Below, in pieces: positions 32,606 to 41,568 of a DNA stretch of 64,000 nt. Every line of letters starts with the position of its first letter. Positions within the stretch are counted from its first letter, which is position 1. The stretch covers positions 1 through 64,000 of the forward strand of contig NZ_FNIZ01000002.1 in assembly GCF_900104185.1 (NCBI RefSeq), given 5' to 3'. The DNA is from Halobacillus aidingensis (GTDB taxonomy: Bacteria > Bacillota > Bacilli > Bacillales > Halobacillaceae). A program made the position numbers and the translations under genes. The notes under the pieces are model-generated. The model was given only the letters and a program-made list of their open reading frames with translations. It was not told where the DNA came from and ran no database searches.

Positions 32606-33784
32606 ATGAGAATTGAACAATATATTGAGAATAAAAAACGAAAGCATGATGGGCCTATCTGTGCTTATGTTTATGATTTAGGTCAGTTACGGAAGCATGT
32701 GGATACATTGAAAAGCAGTCTTCCGGATTTTTGCCGGCTTTTTTATGCAGTAAAAGCGAATCCTGATCCGCGCATATTAGGAACTCTCGCCACGATGGTT
32801 GATGGATTCGAAGTCGCTTCCGGTGGGGAGTTGAAGAAAGTTCCCCATAATAACCCTGTGCTGTTTGGGGCTCCCGCAAAAAAGCAAGCCGAAATAGAGG
32901 AAGCGATCGATGCAGGAGTGGAAGCCATCAACGTTGAAAGCTTCCATGATTTGAACCGCATCGAATGGCTATCCAAACAAAAAGATGTCGTCACTCCAAT
33001 ACTGATCCGCGTCAATTTGAGTCGTGATGTCCCGGAAAGTCATCATATGATGTCCGGCGTCCCGACTCAATTCGGTGTTGATGAACGTGATGTGCCGGAG
33101 ATTTTAAAAAAAGCTCTTCAAATGAATCATGTGAGTGTGCAAGGATTCCACTTCCACGCGATGTCTAACAATCTGAATGCTGAAGCTCATATGCAATTTG
33201 TGGCTATGTGCCTGGAAAAAGCCAAAAGTTGGCGGAACCATTTTGGGTTGGAGATCCGAACCGTCGATATCGGCGGAGGTATCGGCATCAATTATTGGGA
33301 CCCGGACGTTGGGTTTGAGTGGGACACGTTCGCTTCCGGACTTCATCAACTGGAAGCCCAAATGGACGGGCTGAGTTTAGTGCTTGAACTTGGAAGGTTC
33401 ATGACGGCCGCTGCGGGCTCGTACGTGACCGAGGTGTTAGATGTGAAAGCCAACCATGATCATCATTTCGCCCTCATCCGAGGAGGGTCGCACCACCTCA
33501 GACTGCCTGCTGCCTGGAAAATGAGCCATCCTTTCCGTATTCATCCGGTCGAAGGGTGGGGTGCTCCTTACGAAAGGCCAGGGATGAAGAAGGCGGAAGT
33601 GACCATTGCCGGAGAGTTATGTACGCCTAATGATGTCCTTGTGAAAAGTGAATATGTGGAAGAACTAAGAGCTGGAGATGTTGTGATTTTTGACTATGCT
33701 GGTGCTTATGCATGGACGATATCCCATCATGAATTTTTGAGCCATCCTGAACCGGAATTTATCTATTTAGATGAAAAGAAATAG
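32606..33784 (+). CDS. Fold-III PLP decarboxylase (diaminopimelate/ornithine decarboxylase-like, SbnH-like context)
   Basis: A 392-aa alanine-racemase-fold PLP decarboxylase. The PLP lysine is Lys50 in FYAVKANPDP. The phosphate-binding GGGIGINYW and the C-terminal GELCTPNDVL (active-site Cys) are present, with DYAGAYAWTISHHEFL near the end. It follows the NIS synthetases by 21 bp in the same direction. In staphyloferrin B clusters SbnH, of this family, decarboxylates a citryl-diaminopropionate intermediate; a similar step on a pathway intermediate or on free diamino acid is likely here (inference). A lysine-biosynthesis LysA role is less likely given the context. Confidence 0.85.
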   Translation: MRIEQYIENKKRKHDGPICAYVYDLGQLRKHVDTLKSSLPDFCRLFYAVKANPDPRILGTLATMVDGFEVASGGELKKVPHNNPVLFGAPAKKQAEIEEAIDAGVEAINVESFHDLNRIEWLSKQKDVVTPILIRVNLSRDVPESHHMMSGVPTQFGVDERDVPEILKKALQMNHVSVQGFHFHAMSNNLNAEAHMQFVAMCLEKAKSWRNHFGLEIRTVDIGGGIGINYWDPDVGFEWDTFASGLHQLEAQMDGLSLVLELGRFMTAAAGSYVTEVLDVKANHDHHFALIRGGSHHLRLPAAWKMSHPFRIHPVEGWGAPYERPGMKKAEVTIAGELCTPNDVLVKSEYVEELRAGDVVIFDYAGAYAWTISHHEFLSHPEPEFIYLDEKK

Positions 33785-33812
33785 CCGTCACATTTCGTGG
33801 CGGTTTTTTTGT
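33785..33812 (+). terminator. Terminator of the siderophore operon
   Basis: CCGTCAC pairs with GTGGCGG (one G-T pair), followed by seven T residues. Confidence 0.7.
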
Positions 33813-33883
33813 TGCTCTCCTTTCCATATTCGATCAATCGACTTACAATGGATAGATGTAGTTTGATGGAAAGGTAGAAATAT

Positions 33884-34891
33884 ATGATATATGAAGAGAA
33901 AAAAATCATCAATCCAGCCGCCGGTGCCATCGTTATGGCCATCGGTATCTTTCTTTATGGGGCATGGCGGCAATTTTTCACCAATGGAGCTGTAGTTTCT
34001 GGTCTCTATTTGCTGCTGACTCTCATCATTTATCTTATGCTCATCAGGCAAAGTCTGCAAAAAGGTTTTTGGAAGCCATTCCTATCCAATCCTGTCAACT
34101 CCTTTGTTATCGGTTCGTGGGTGGCCGGTTTGGCTGTGTTATCCCAAGTGATCCTCAAGTATTTGGAACGTGTGCAGTTTTTAGTTATTGGAATAGCGGG
34201 GCTTAATACACTGCTTTGTTTATTCTTTTTCTTTCTATGCCTTTTCAACTTCAAAAAGCTTTGGCTTCGTCCGACATTTCACCATATCCATGGAGTCATT
34301 CTGTTGTCGACGGTGTCCATCCAATCGCTCGTTATTACATGGGCAAACTTGTTTCCTGGCATCCCCACAACCATGGTCGCAAGTTTAATCATCATGGGGA
34401 TTTTGATTTATTTGAATTGTTCAGCTCTCTTGTTCATTCGATACAAAAACAAAACGTGGGCCATCACAGATGATTGGACAAATACCAATTGCATTTTACA
34501 TGGAGCACTTTCGATTACGGGCCTGGCTGCTGTTTCGACAGGAGTCTTTTCCTCTTTTCTTGTTACTTCTCTATGGTGGTTTGTATTAGGAATTTTATTA
34601 GTAGTAGAAGGAATGGAGCTGGTAAGAGCTTACCTTCGTGTGAAAAAACTAGGCTGGCATAAAGGGGTGTGCACATACCATGTAAGTCAGTGGTCGAGGA
34701 ATTTTACGTTCGGGATGTTTTATGCTTTTACGATGGTTATGCTGGAGAGTCCTTTGTACACATCCGTCTTTTCCGACTTCCAGCAATGGTTTCTATATCT
34801 CTGGGGTTGGGTTGTAGCCATTGCCCTGATTTATGAATTGATTTTATGGATCTACTCCTTTTATAAAAGTAGTTTTGAAACCTCTTCCTGA
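33884..34891 (+). CDS. Polytopic membrane protein, about 10 helices
   Basis: A 335-aa protein with roughly ten evenly spaced hydrophobic helices and short loops. The size and helix count resemble the TDT/SLAC1 (TehA) channel-transporter group, but I see no decisive motif. It begins 100 bp after the siderophore operon terminator with its own weak site (GGAAAGG). It could be a transporter linked to the siderophore locus, since no other exporter lies nearby, or unrelated. Confidence 0.55.
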   Translation: MIYEEKKIINPAAGAIVMAIGIFLYGAWRQFFTNGAVVSGLYLLLTLIIYLMLIRQSLQKGFWKPFLSNPVNSFVIGSWVAGLAVLSQVILKYLERVQFLVIGIAGLNTLLCLFFFFLCLFNFKKLWLRPTFHHIHGVILLSTVSIQSLVITWANLFPGIPTTMVASLIIMGILIYLNCSALLFIRYKNKTWAITDDWTNTNCILHGALSITGLAAVSTGVFSSFLVTSLWWFVLGILLVVEGMELVRAYLRVKKLGWHKGVCTYHVSQWSRNFTFGMFYAFTMVMLESPLYTSVFSDFQQWFLYLWGWVVAIALIYELILWIYSFYKSSFETSS

Positions 34892-34980
34892 ATCGGCTCA
34901 TTTCATGCAAGTTCAAAGCCATTTGACTTGGAACATGGTAAGATATTGATAGAATCACGTCGAAGAGAGGGGGGAGAAGG

Positions 34981-35634
34981 GTGAATAAAAAGAATCATAG
35001 AAACAAAAACCGCTCATGGGGAGCCTTCCTTCTCCCCATCTTTCTACTTGGACTCGTTTTTTTTACAATGAAAAGTCAGCTTGGAGACGGAATCATGAGT
35101 AGCTGGACAACAGTCGAAGAGAGTGAACCTGATCTTCCTCAGCAGGTGCTGCAGTATGAAGATGAAATCGAAACGTACGCCGAGCAGGAAGGCATCGGTG
35201 AATACAAGGATATCTTGTTGGCTTTGATGATGCAGGAGTCTGGTGGACGTGGGGACGACCCGATGCAGGCGTCTGAATCCCATTGTGGGGAAGTGGGCTG
35301 TATTGGAAATCCTGAACTGTCCATAGAACAGGGGGTCGCTTATTTCGCAAAAACGTTGGAACGGTCCGACGGGGATGTGAAACTAGCTCTTCAATCGTAC
35401 AATTTTGGTGCAGGGTTCATTGATTTTGTGATGAACAATGGTGGGAAATATACGCAGGACCTGGCCATCGAATTTTCATCGAAGAAATATGAAGAATTAA
35501 AACATACAGGTAAATACAGCTGTATTCGTGAAGAAGCCGAACAGTATGATGCTTGTTACGGAGATATATATTATGTCGATGCCGTGCTTGACCATTATGA
35601 GGAAGACGGGGATCTAATTGCATCCTCTTCCTGA
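34981..35634 (+). CDS. Membrane-anchored lysozyme-like (Slt35/CwlT-type) muramidase
   Basis: A 217-aa protein with a basic N-terminus and one TM helix (about residues 14-30). An extracellular lysozyme-like domain follows: ILLALMMQESGGRGDDPMQASES provides the catalytic Glu (ALMMQESGG), and LALQSYNFGAGFIDFV is the conserved goose-type/Slt motif. The order matches the N-terminal muramidase domain of CwlT-like proteins, without an NlpC/P60 domain. Starts at a GTG preceded by GAGAGGGGGGAGAAG. Likely role: peptidoglycan remodelling. Confidence 0.85.
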   Translation: MNKKNHRNKNRSWGAFLLPIFLLGLVFFTMKSQLGDGIMSSWTTVEESEPDLPQQVLQYEDEIETYAEQEGIGEYKDILLALMMQESGGRGDDPMQASESHCGEVGCIGNPELSIEQGVAYFAKTLERSDGDVKLALQSYNFGAGFIDFVMNNGGKYTQDLAIEFSSKKYEELKHTGKYSCIREEAEQYDACYGDIYYVDAVLDHYEEDGDLIASSS

Positions 35635-35642
35635 TAAGGCAT

Positions 35643-35688
35643 AAAAAATCGACTCGAACCTAAGAAAGGTTTGAGTCGATTTTTTTAT
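35643..35688. terminator. Bidirectional terminator
   Basis: A long stem, AAATCGACTCGAACCT with AGGTTTGAGTCGATTT (one mismatch), lies between convergent lysozyme and DUF3021 genes, with A and T tails. Confidence 0.85.
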
Positions 35689-36098
35689 TATAGGTGATTC
35701 AGTTCTTCATTGAGCTTCCTGGATTCGGATTTGAAATAAAGGTAGAAGCCGATCCATATGATGAAATAGATGAACAAGAACGACAGAATGGAGAGCAAAG
35801 CAGTGGTCATTTGAAAAGGAATCCATCCGATGCCGAAGCTGATGATGAAATAAAGCAGGGAGACCGTGATGAAATGTAAGAGGGTTTGCTGCCATAGTTT
35901 GAGCGTTGTGATTTCAAAATACAAAGGTGTCACAGAGAAAAACCAGCCACAAAACATACTGCCAAGCGAGTTACGAACGAAGGCTTCACTCGAAAGTGTT
36001 TCTACATCCCCAAACCAAATGACGGCGTAAGTCATAACAAGGGCGAGAAAAGCGCCGAAGAAGATTCCGATCATGGTTCTGAATAAAAAGGTTTTCAT
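35688..36098 (-). CDS. DUF3021 family membrane protein (partner of LytTR regulator)
   Basis: A 136-aa protein with four hydrophobic helices, the DUF3021 arrangement. DUF3021 genes are regularly encoded immediately downstream of stand-alone LytTR regulators. In LytTR regulatory systems such as HdrRM and BrsRM of streptococci, the membrane partner inhibits the regulator. Here it overlaps the LytTR gene by 4 bp. Signal and targets are unknown. Confidence 0.8.
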   Translation of the reverse strand: MKTFLFRTMIGIFFGAFLALVMTYAVIWFGDVETLSSEAFVRNSLGSMFCGWFFSVTPLYFEITTLKLWQQTLLHFITVSLLYFIISFGIGWIPFQMTTALLSILSFLFIYFIIWIGFYLYFKSESRKLNEELNHL

Positions 36099-36553
36099 TT
36101 TTCTTTCCTCCTGTTCATTTTTAACATATTTTTGATTTCCTTCACATAATGCCTCGACGCATATTCTTTGCTTCCTGTCTGAAAATGAACGACCAGCGTG
36201 CCGTGAAACGACGGCTCAAAATGACTGATTTTATATAGGTTGGCAATGGCAGATTTCGAGATACGGATAAACTGGTCAGATGGTAGAGTTTCGAGCAGCT
36301 CATAAAGCTTTTCTCTCAATCTGTACTTTCCTTCTTTATGAGCGGCGTAGACGATTTCTTTTTCCGTGTAGAAATACTCAATGTCCCGAGGTTTAAGAAG
36401 ATGCTGCCGGTCTTCATTATAACCAATCACCAAATCATGTTTTTCCTCCTCCAAAGCATCCAGAATTTTTCTAATGGATGAATCAACTTCCTTACACTCG
36501 ACGGTCACCTTTGTTTCTTTATGCGCGTCATTGATATCCACAATCAGTTTCAT
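36095..36553 (-). CDS. LytTR-family transcriptional regulator
   Basis: A 152-aa regulator with an N-terminal segment (KLIVDINDAHKETKVTVECK) and no receiver domain. The C-terminal LytTR DNA-binding domain spans about residues 55-145: LKPRDIEYFYTEKEIVYA, LPSDQFIRISKSAIANL and FHGTLVVHF. Without a receiver it is probably controlled by the adjacent DUF3021 protein. The ATG at 36553 is chosen on the GGAAAGGGGAA ribosome site; upstream in-frame codons are not preceded by one. Confidence 0.85.
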   Translation of the reverse strand: MKLIVDINDAHKETKVTVECKEVDSSIRKILDALEEEKHDLVIGYNEDRQHLLKPRDIEYFYTEKEIVYAAHKEGKYRLREKLYELLETLPSDQFIRISKSAIANLYKISHFEPSFHGTLVVHFQTGSKEYASRHYVKEIKNMLKMNRRKEK

Positions 36554-36803
36554 TTCCCCTTTCCCTCCCGTCATTCTTTCTATTGTCAGTATAGACGTGT
36601 GTGTGATTTCTGTCATGAAAAGGCAGGTAAGTGGCAAAGTGGAGAGGGTGAGTGGTATGATGAGTGCGGTCACTTAATTGGAAAAATTGTACAAATGAAT
36701 TCAGACTCCTTAGAATGGATATGTTATAAGATTTATTAATGAAGTTATCCATCATCATCGATGGGGAAATTTACGTACCTGCTGGGACATGAATGGAAAA
36801 ATG

Positions 36804-36838
36804 TTGAATAAATATAAAAGAAGGTGTAAAATTACACC
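36804..36838 (+). promoter_or_regulatory. Promoter and palindrome upstream of the 46-aa gene
   Basis: TTGAAT (36804-36809) and TAAAAT (36827-36832) are separated by 17 bases. The -10 sits inside GGTGTAA-AA-TTACACC (36823-36838), a candidate operator. The rest of 36554-36865 shows no gene I can support. Confidence 0.55.
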
Positions 36839-36865
36839 ATTGAAACAATGGGGGAGGGAAAAGAA

Positions 36866-37006
36866 ATGAGCGCCTTATCCAAGGAAGAGAAACAGAGGGT
36901 ATTCCGTGAACAGTTGAATCACCTGAAGGAAAATGGATACATAACAGATCAGGAGTACACAAGACTGCTGCAGGCGCAGGGGGCGTATCTTGCAGACTAT
37001 GAATGA
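36866..37006 (+). CDS. Small helical protein, 46 aa (SHOCT-like)
   Basis: MSALSKEEKQRVFREQLNHL, then KENGYITDQEYTRLLQAQGAYLADYE. The pattern of two short helices with G-x-I-T-x-x-E-Y between them resembles SHOCT-like oligomerisation modules. GGGGGAGGGAAAAGAA precedes the ATG. Its 3' end overlaps the start of the large membrane gene by 17 bp, so the two are translationally coupled or the module was once fused. Confidence 0.65.
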   Translation: MSALSKEEKQRVFREQLNHLKENGYITDQEYTRLLQAQGAYLADYE

Positions 37007-40000
37007 ACAAGAGGTGTACCAGAAAGAAGCTCAACCAGAACCAGCTCATAAGCCGAAACCAGCACCTAAACCGAGGCCTGTCAAAAAGAAAAAAGAACGC
37101 TCTCCAGAACAAATCCGTGAAAGGAACATAACATGGACGCTTATCTTAGGTGTTTCCATCCTGCTCATCACAGGCTTGATCGTTGCGACAAGTCAGTGGG
37201 ACCAGATGGGAGCGGCGACGAAAGTCGTTTCTATTTCTTTTGTTTCGCTGTTTTTCTTTGCGTTGAGCTATGGCACCGGCCGATTCTTAAAAATCAAGCA
37301 GACTGCTTTTGCCTTTTTGACACTCGGAAGTCTGCTCATTCCGATTATCATTGTTGCTATTGGTTACTTTGAGCTTTTCGGGCCCTACTTATCACTTGAT
37401 GGAGAAGGGAGGCACTTGCTCGGTTTGATGGGAACGGCGATTCCGCTTCCTTTATACGTAAGGCATGCGTTCGTCCATCGTTCGCGCCTTTATGTATGGA
37501 TTGCGCTTTTGTTTCTATCGCTTTCTGTAGGGTTCATGCTTGGAGCTCTCCCGTTATCCCTTGATGCTTTTTATCTTGGGATGATGTTGTATAATGCCGG
37601 GTTGCTTGTCGCCTATATCCGGTTTGAAAATAGGACTCACCTTCAGTTATTCATCAAAGAGGTGCCATTATTCGCCCAGTTGAATCTGTCATTTCCACCT
37701 TGTTGATGCTGTTTTTCTTTGAAAATGAAGTGTTTTACAGTTTCAACCTGCTGCTCACAGCCAGTGTCTATATGGCGATGGTTTTTGTTTACAAAACGAA
37801 AGAATATCAGTTTGTTTTTTCTGTGATGCTTGTGTATGCCGTGTATCAACTCGTTGAAAATACGCCGTTGTATGCCGTCGATTCGCTTGTATATGCGCTT
37901 GTCGGCATACTTTACATCGGGTTTGCGTACGCGTTCAGGAACCATACGTTCATTGAAAAGGTATTCCGGTTAACGAGCGGGGCTGTCTCCTTTTTAGCAT
38001 TCATCTATATCACATATGAAAGCATTTTGATCCAGGAGCAAAGCAGCTCATGGCTCTTGCTCGCCGCCTATGTTGTCATTATGGTCAATTATCTCGTCCT
38101 ATCTAATGTGACAAAATATGTGATTTTTACGTATTTAGCACCTGTATTCTTTTTTGTTTCCATGGCCCAGCTATGGGATTTGACTCAAACGGGCCCCTGG
38201 TTCTTTTTCTTGTACACAGCTGCATCTCTCCTTTTTCTCTACGGAGGAATCTGGACAAAAGTCAAGTGGCTGCAGGTATTGAAGGATAGCAATCTTTACA
38301 CGTCTTTATTTGTGTTGACGGGATGTTTATATTACGCCCTTTATGACTTGCAATATGGGTATAGTGCCATCATGCTGCTCATCGTCAGTCTGCTTTCTTA
38401 TTTTGTGAAAAAGAGTTCCGCCCATGCCGATATGAAGAGTACGGCGGTCTGGGTGCTTCCGTCAGGCTTGGTGGCTGCTTCCGCCATCTTTTATCAAAAG
38501 CTTCTCGAATGGGTGCCTGCTTACAGTGAAGGGTATTCGATTTCATTCCATATCGCTTTGACAGGCGTCCTTCTACTCGGTCTCCACTATGTATGGGAAA
38601 AGGCGGAAGAAGACGATTTTGCGATGTCGACTTTTTATATCGCCGAGGGCACCTATGTGGCTGCAATAATGCTCCTGCTCGTAGATGACGGAGTGGACCC
38701 GATGGTTGTCCGGCCGCTCTTGTTGCTCACAGGCATCGGGATGATGTACCTGCTTGTCCGCTATTCAAGAAAGACGTACTACTGGAGTTTCGTATCTGTC
38801 GCGTCACTTGCTTTTTATACATCATTGATCGACCCATTCGGTATTGATTCATTTTCTAACGTACTGATGTATATGATCTTCGCTCCTGTGGTCTTGATTG
38901 CCATCGGAGAATGGGGAGAAAAGAAATCCAAAGGGATGCGGCCGCATTTCTATATGCTGGGACATATCGTTCAGCCGTTCATCGTCCTTCTCATTCTTCT
39001 GGATCAGCTGGGGACGGAATATGTTCACCCCGCTCTTTTGATGATTCCATTAGGGGTGTACGTCTTCAGTGCTTTGAAAGCAGGAAGAGAATCGGGAACA
39101 AAAACAATGCTGTATGCTGCTCTGACGACTGGGTACCTTTTTATTGTCACACTATCGAAAGAACTCGGGTGGGATGAGGTCTCTTATGAAGATGCGTTTT
39201 TGGCCAGCAGTTTCTTGTATGCGGTTCTTTGGTTTTTCGTCTCTGGCGAGTGGAAAAAGCGCATCGAGTGGTACATCATTCCATTTTCCATTTTAGGTCT
39301 GTTCGTCGTGATCAGTGACGTTCCTTTAGAGGCGGAAGGAGAATGGCTGCTGGTGATCGGCTACACTGTTTTCAACCTTTTCTTCCTGCATCAGAGGTCA
39401 TGGCCGCTCGTCCGCTTCGTTCCATTGATCTTGACCTTCGGGTTATGGGAAAAGCTGCGGGTGTTTTGGACCGATATGGACATGACCCTTGTCCTTGTTT
39501 TAAGTATCCTCGGTCTTCTAGGATCAGGGAAGCTTTTGCAAAAAAGACTGTTTGGCCCTGGGGTCGATGCTGATGCCTATACGTGGACAGCACTCTTGTA
39601 TATCGGTTATTTGAATTTGTACACCTTGTGGGATGAAAGTGTCTGGATACGCATCCTCCCTGTTGTGCTGCTCAGCTTGTGGTTTTATCTTGGCGGAAAG
39701 AAATGTTCCGAAAAATTTCTTCAGAACGTCTTTTATACAGGTGCGGCAGTCAGTTTGTATGGAGCTTACTTGATGATCGCTGCAGCGTATAGTGAATACA
39801 TCCCTGACTTGATCATTGCAGAGGTTCAAGCTTTACCGGTTCTGATTGTCCTCGCTTTTGTAAGAAAAAACATCTGGTCTGCGTCTGCAGAGATGATGAG
39901 TTACGTTCAGTTCGCTGCATTGCTTTTGATCTCAGGCTACCTTGTCGTTGATGCCATCCAGAGCCATACCATTTGGGATGCCTGGATCATCGGGGGCTTA

Positions 40001-40264
40001 TCGCTCGCTTCGATGGTTGCCGGCATGCAGCTCCGGATCAAATCGTACTTCCTTGTCGGGATGGGTGTCCTCATTTTCAACATCATTTATCAGACACGAC
40101 CGTATTGGGGCAATCTCCCGTGGTGGGTTTATCTATTGATTGCCGGGCTCGTTCTGATCGGGATTGCAAGTTACAATGAATGGCAGAAACAACGCTCAGA
40201 ATCAGAAAAGCCTGTGGAGCAGAAGTGGAAGAAGCTTTGGAAAGCATTTAAGAAATGGCAGTAG
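36990..40264 (+). pseudogene. Very large multi-TM protein, broken by a -1 frameshift near 37676
   Basis: Two adjoining frames encode one protein of about 1090 residues. The first (36990-37706, 238 aa) has a basic proline-rich N-terminus and about six helices. The second (37700-40264, up to 854 aa) continues with over twenty helices. The second frame is open upstream of 37700 back to about 37661 (reading IIRPVESVISTLL), and no ribosome site precedes 37700. Reading GCC at 37674 and then resuming one base back gives a smooth join at a CCC run, so one missing C explains the break. It resembles the uncharacterised large Bacillaceae membrane proteins of the DUF2157/SCO7613-like kind. The TTG at 36990 has AGGGGG suitably placed; the ATG at 36999 is an alternative. 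Confidence 0.7.
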
Positions 40265-40279
40265 AGAAGGAGTCGTCAC

Positions 40280-40435
40280 ATGAGTTTTATTTTACGCACA
40301 TTCAAAAACATGGCCCTTGATTTCATCTCCATGATCAAAGGGTTCACCTATGGATTTATTATGGTCGGATTATTTATTGGGCTTCTGGGTGGAGCTATTT
40401 ATGGTATTTTGTACTTGAGAAATCTTTTTCTGTAG
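40280..40435 (+). CDS. Small membrane protein, 51 aa
   Basis: MSFILRTFKNMALDFISMIK, then one glycine-rich TM helix (GFTYGFIMVGLFIGLLGGAI) and a short tail (YGILYLRNLFL). AGAAGGAGT precedes the ATG, 15 bp after the giant membrane gene, suggesting cotranscription. Function unknown. Confidence 0.7.
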   Translation: MSFILRTFKNMALDFISMIKGFTYGFIMVGLFIGLLGGAIYGILYLRNLFL

Positions 40436-40445
40436 GGGAAGACAT

Positions 40446-40742
40446 ATGCGGTTATCGACGCTGTTGTTATTCGTTATACTGTTAACCTCGTGTGGAAGTC
40501 CTGCAGTCAATGATGATCGTCCTCCAGACATTCAAGGTCCTGTAGTGGATAGACTATCCTCCAATCAAGTCCTTGTGAGGAATGAAGAAGGACAGATGAA
40601 AGTACAAGAAATCATCGTGACTGTTGAAAAAGAATCCCTTGAAAAAGGCCGAGAGTATAGCATATGGATCGAGGGTGAAATTCTAGACAGCCAGCCTCCT
40701 AAAGGAAAAGTCGGGAAAATAGAACAGATACACGATGACTAA
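40446..40742 (+). CDS. Small lipoprotein (DUF3221-like)
   Basis: A 98-aa protein with a lipobox (LLTSC, Cys16) after a short hydrophobic signal. A beta-rich domain follows (VVDRLSSNQVLV, QEIIVTVEKES, EYSIWIEGEILDSQPP), resembling the DUF3221/OB-like lipoproteins of Bacilli. Exported and anchored outside the membrane; role unknown. It starts 10 bp after the 51-aa gene. Confidence 0.65.
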   Translation: MRLSTLLLFVILLTSCGSPAVNDDRPPDIQGPVVDRLSSNQVLVRNEEGQMKVQEIIVTVEKESLEKGREYSIWIEGEILDSQPPKGKVGKIEQIHDD

Positions 40743-40770
40743 CTAACCATCCGATGCCTATTCTTTCAAA

Positions 40771-40790
40771 CTAAGTTTCGAGCCTTTTGC
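40771..40790 (+). repeat. Dispersed AGTTTCGAG-type repeat word
   Basis: CTAAGTTTCGAGCCTTTTGC, the near copy of 23554-23573. It is followed by an ACCTTCAT/ATGAAGGT hairpin. Confidence 0.6.
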
Positions 40791-40911
40791 GAATGGTTAG
40801 AGTAGCTGGGAACTCGCTCACCTTCATTGATTGAGCATGAAGGTAAACGTTTTTTAATCACCTTCCTGGGCGCATTGCATAAAATGTGAGGAGTCGAAGG
40901 AGGGTGATGGG

Positions 40912-41235
40912 GTGAACCATACAGGGAACACACAGGTGCAGGGAAGTGGCAGCCAGCCTCAAAATGTCCATGATTTCTGCAGACAAAACCTTTATCAAAT
41001 GGTACAGATTGAAATGGCTGATGGGCAGACACACACCGGACTATTGCACAGCTATGATCAAAATCAAATGAATTTGATTATGCCCACCAGCCAGCAAGGG
41101 CAGAATAGGGGCATCAACGAGGAAGACAGCCGTCTGTTTTTCCCGTTCTTTGGACCGTTCGGGCTTTTTGGCTTTCCGTTTTGGGGAATCCGCAGGTGGT
41201 GGCCGTACTATTATCCATATTCATATTGGTGGTAA
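40912..41235 (+). CDS. Hypothetical protein with aromatic-rich tail
   Basis: A 107-aa protein in two parts. Residues 1-60 are polar and contain FCRQNLYQMVQIEMADGQTHTGLL, reminiscent of an Sm-like beta strand pair. The C-terminal third is extremely rich in Phe, Trp, Tyr, Gly and Pro (LFFPFFGPFGLFGFPFW, then WWPYYYPYSYWW). No charged signal or TM helix is obvious. Such tails occur in spore-coat or surface proteins of Bacilli (inference). GTG start with AAGGAGGGTG upstream. Confidence 0.65.
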   Translation: MNHTGNTQVQGSGSQPQNVHDFCRQNLYQMVQIEMADGQTHTGLLHSYDQNQMNLIMPTSQQGQNRGINEEDSRLFFPFFGPFGLFGFPFWGIRRWWPYYYPYSYWW

Positions 41236-41242
41236 ACACCGG

Positions 41243-41275
41243 TAAAGTCACTGAAAAGATTCAGTGGCTTTTTTG
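41243..41275 (+). terminator. Terminator
   Basis: AGTCACTGA pairs with TCAGTGGCT, followed by a T run. Confidence 0.8.
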
Positions 41276-41343
41276 TTCTGTCTGACCATTTTTATGATAC
41301 GATGAGTAAAAGGAATCATTTACCATAAGAGAGTGGGGATGGG

Positions 41344-41568
41344 ATGAAAGAAAACCTGACGTTTGCCTGGATTGCTTCATGGTTTGCCCTTGTGGGACAG
41401 CTCGCTTTTTTTATTGTCGTCGCTTTATTTACAGGGGAGTGGCGTTACGTAATGTGGAGTTTATTAGTCAGTTTGAGCGTCGGGGTTCCCAATATGATTC
41501 GAACGTGGCAGGCGCAGAAAAAGGCGAATGCGAGGAAAATATATGAGCAGGGGGAAGGTTCGGTATGA
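41344..41568 (+). CDS. Small membrane protein, 74 aa
   Basis: Two TM helices (about residues 7-30 and 35-52) followed by a basic amphipathic tail (RTWQAQKKANARKIYEQG). It overlaps the following VOC gene by 4 bp. No family recognised. Confidence 0.65.
   Translation: MKENLTFAWIASWFALVGQLAFFIVVALFTGEWRYVMWSLLVSLSVGVPNMIRTWQAQKKANARKIYEQGEGSV

Noticed and set aside
34216-34662. Alternative-frame ORFs inside the 10-helix membrane gene
   Set aside because: They are shadows of the real frame, with no starts at ribosome sites.
37670-37680. Programmed -1 frameshift
   Set aside because: No X-XXY-YYZ slippery heptamer at the junction; a single-base indel at a C run is simpler.
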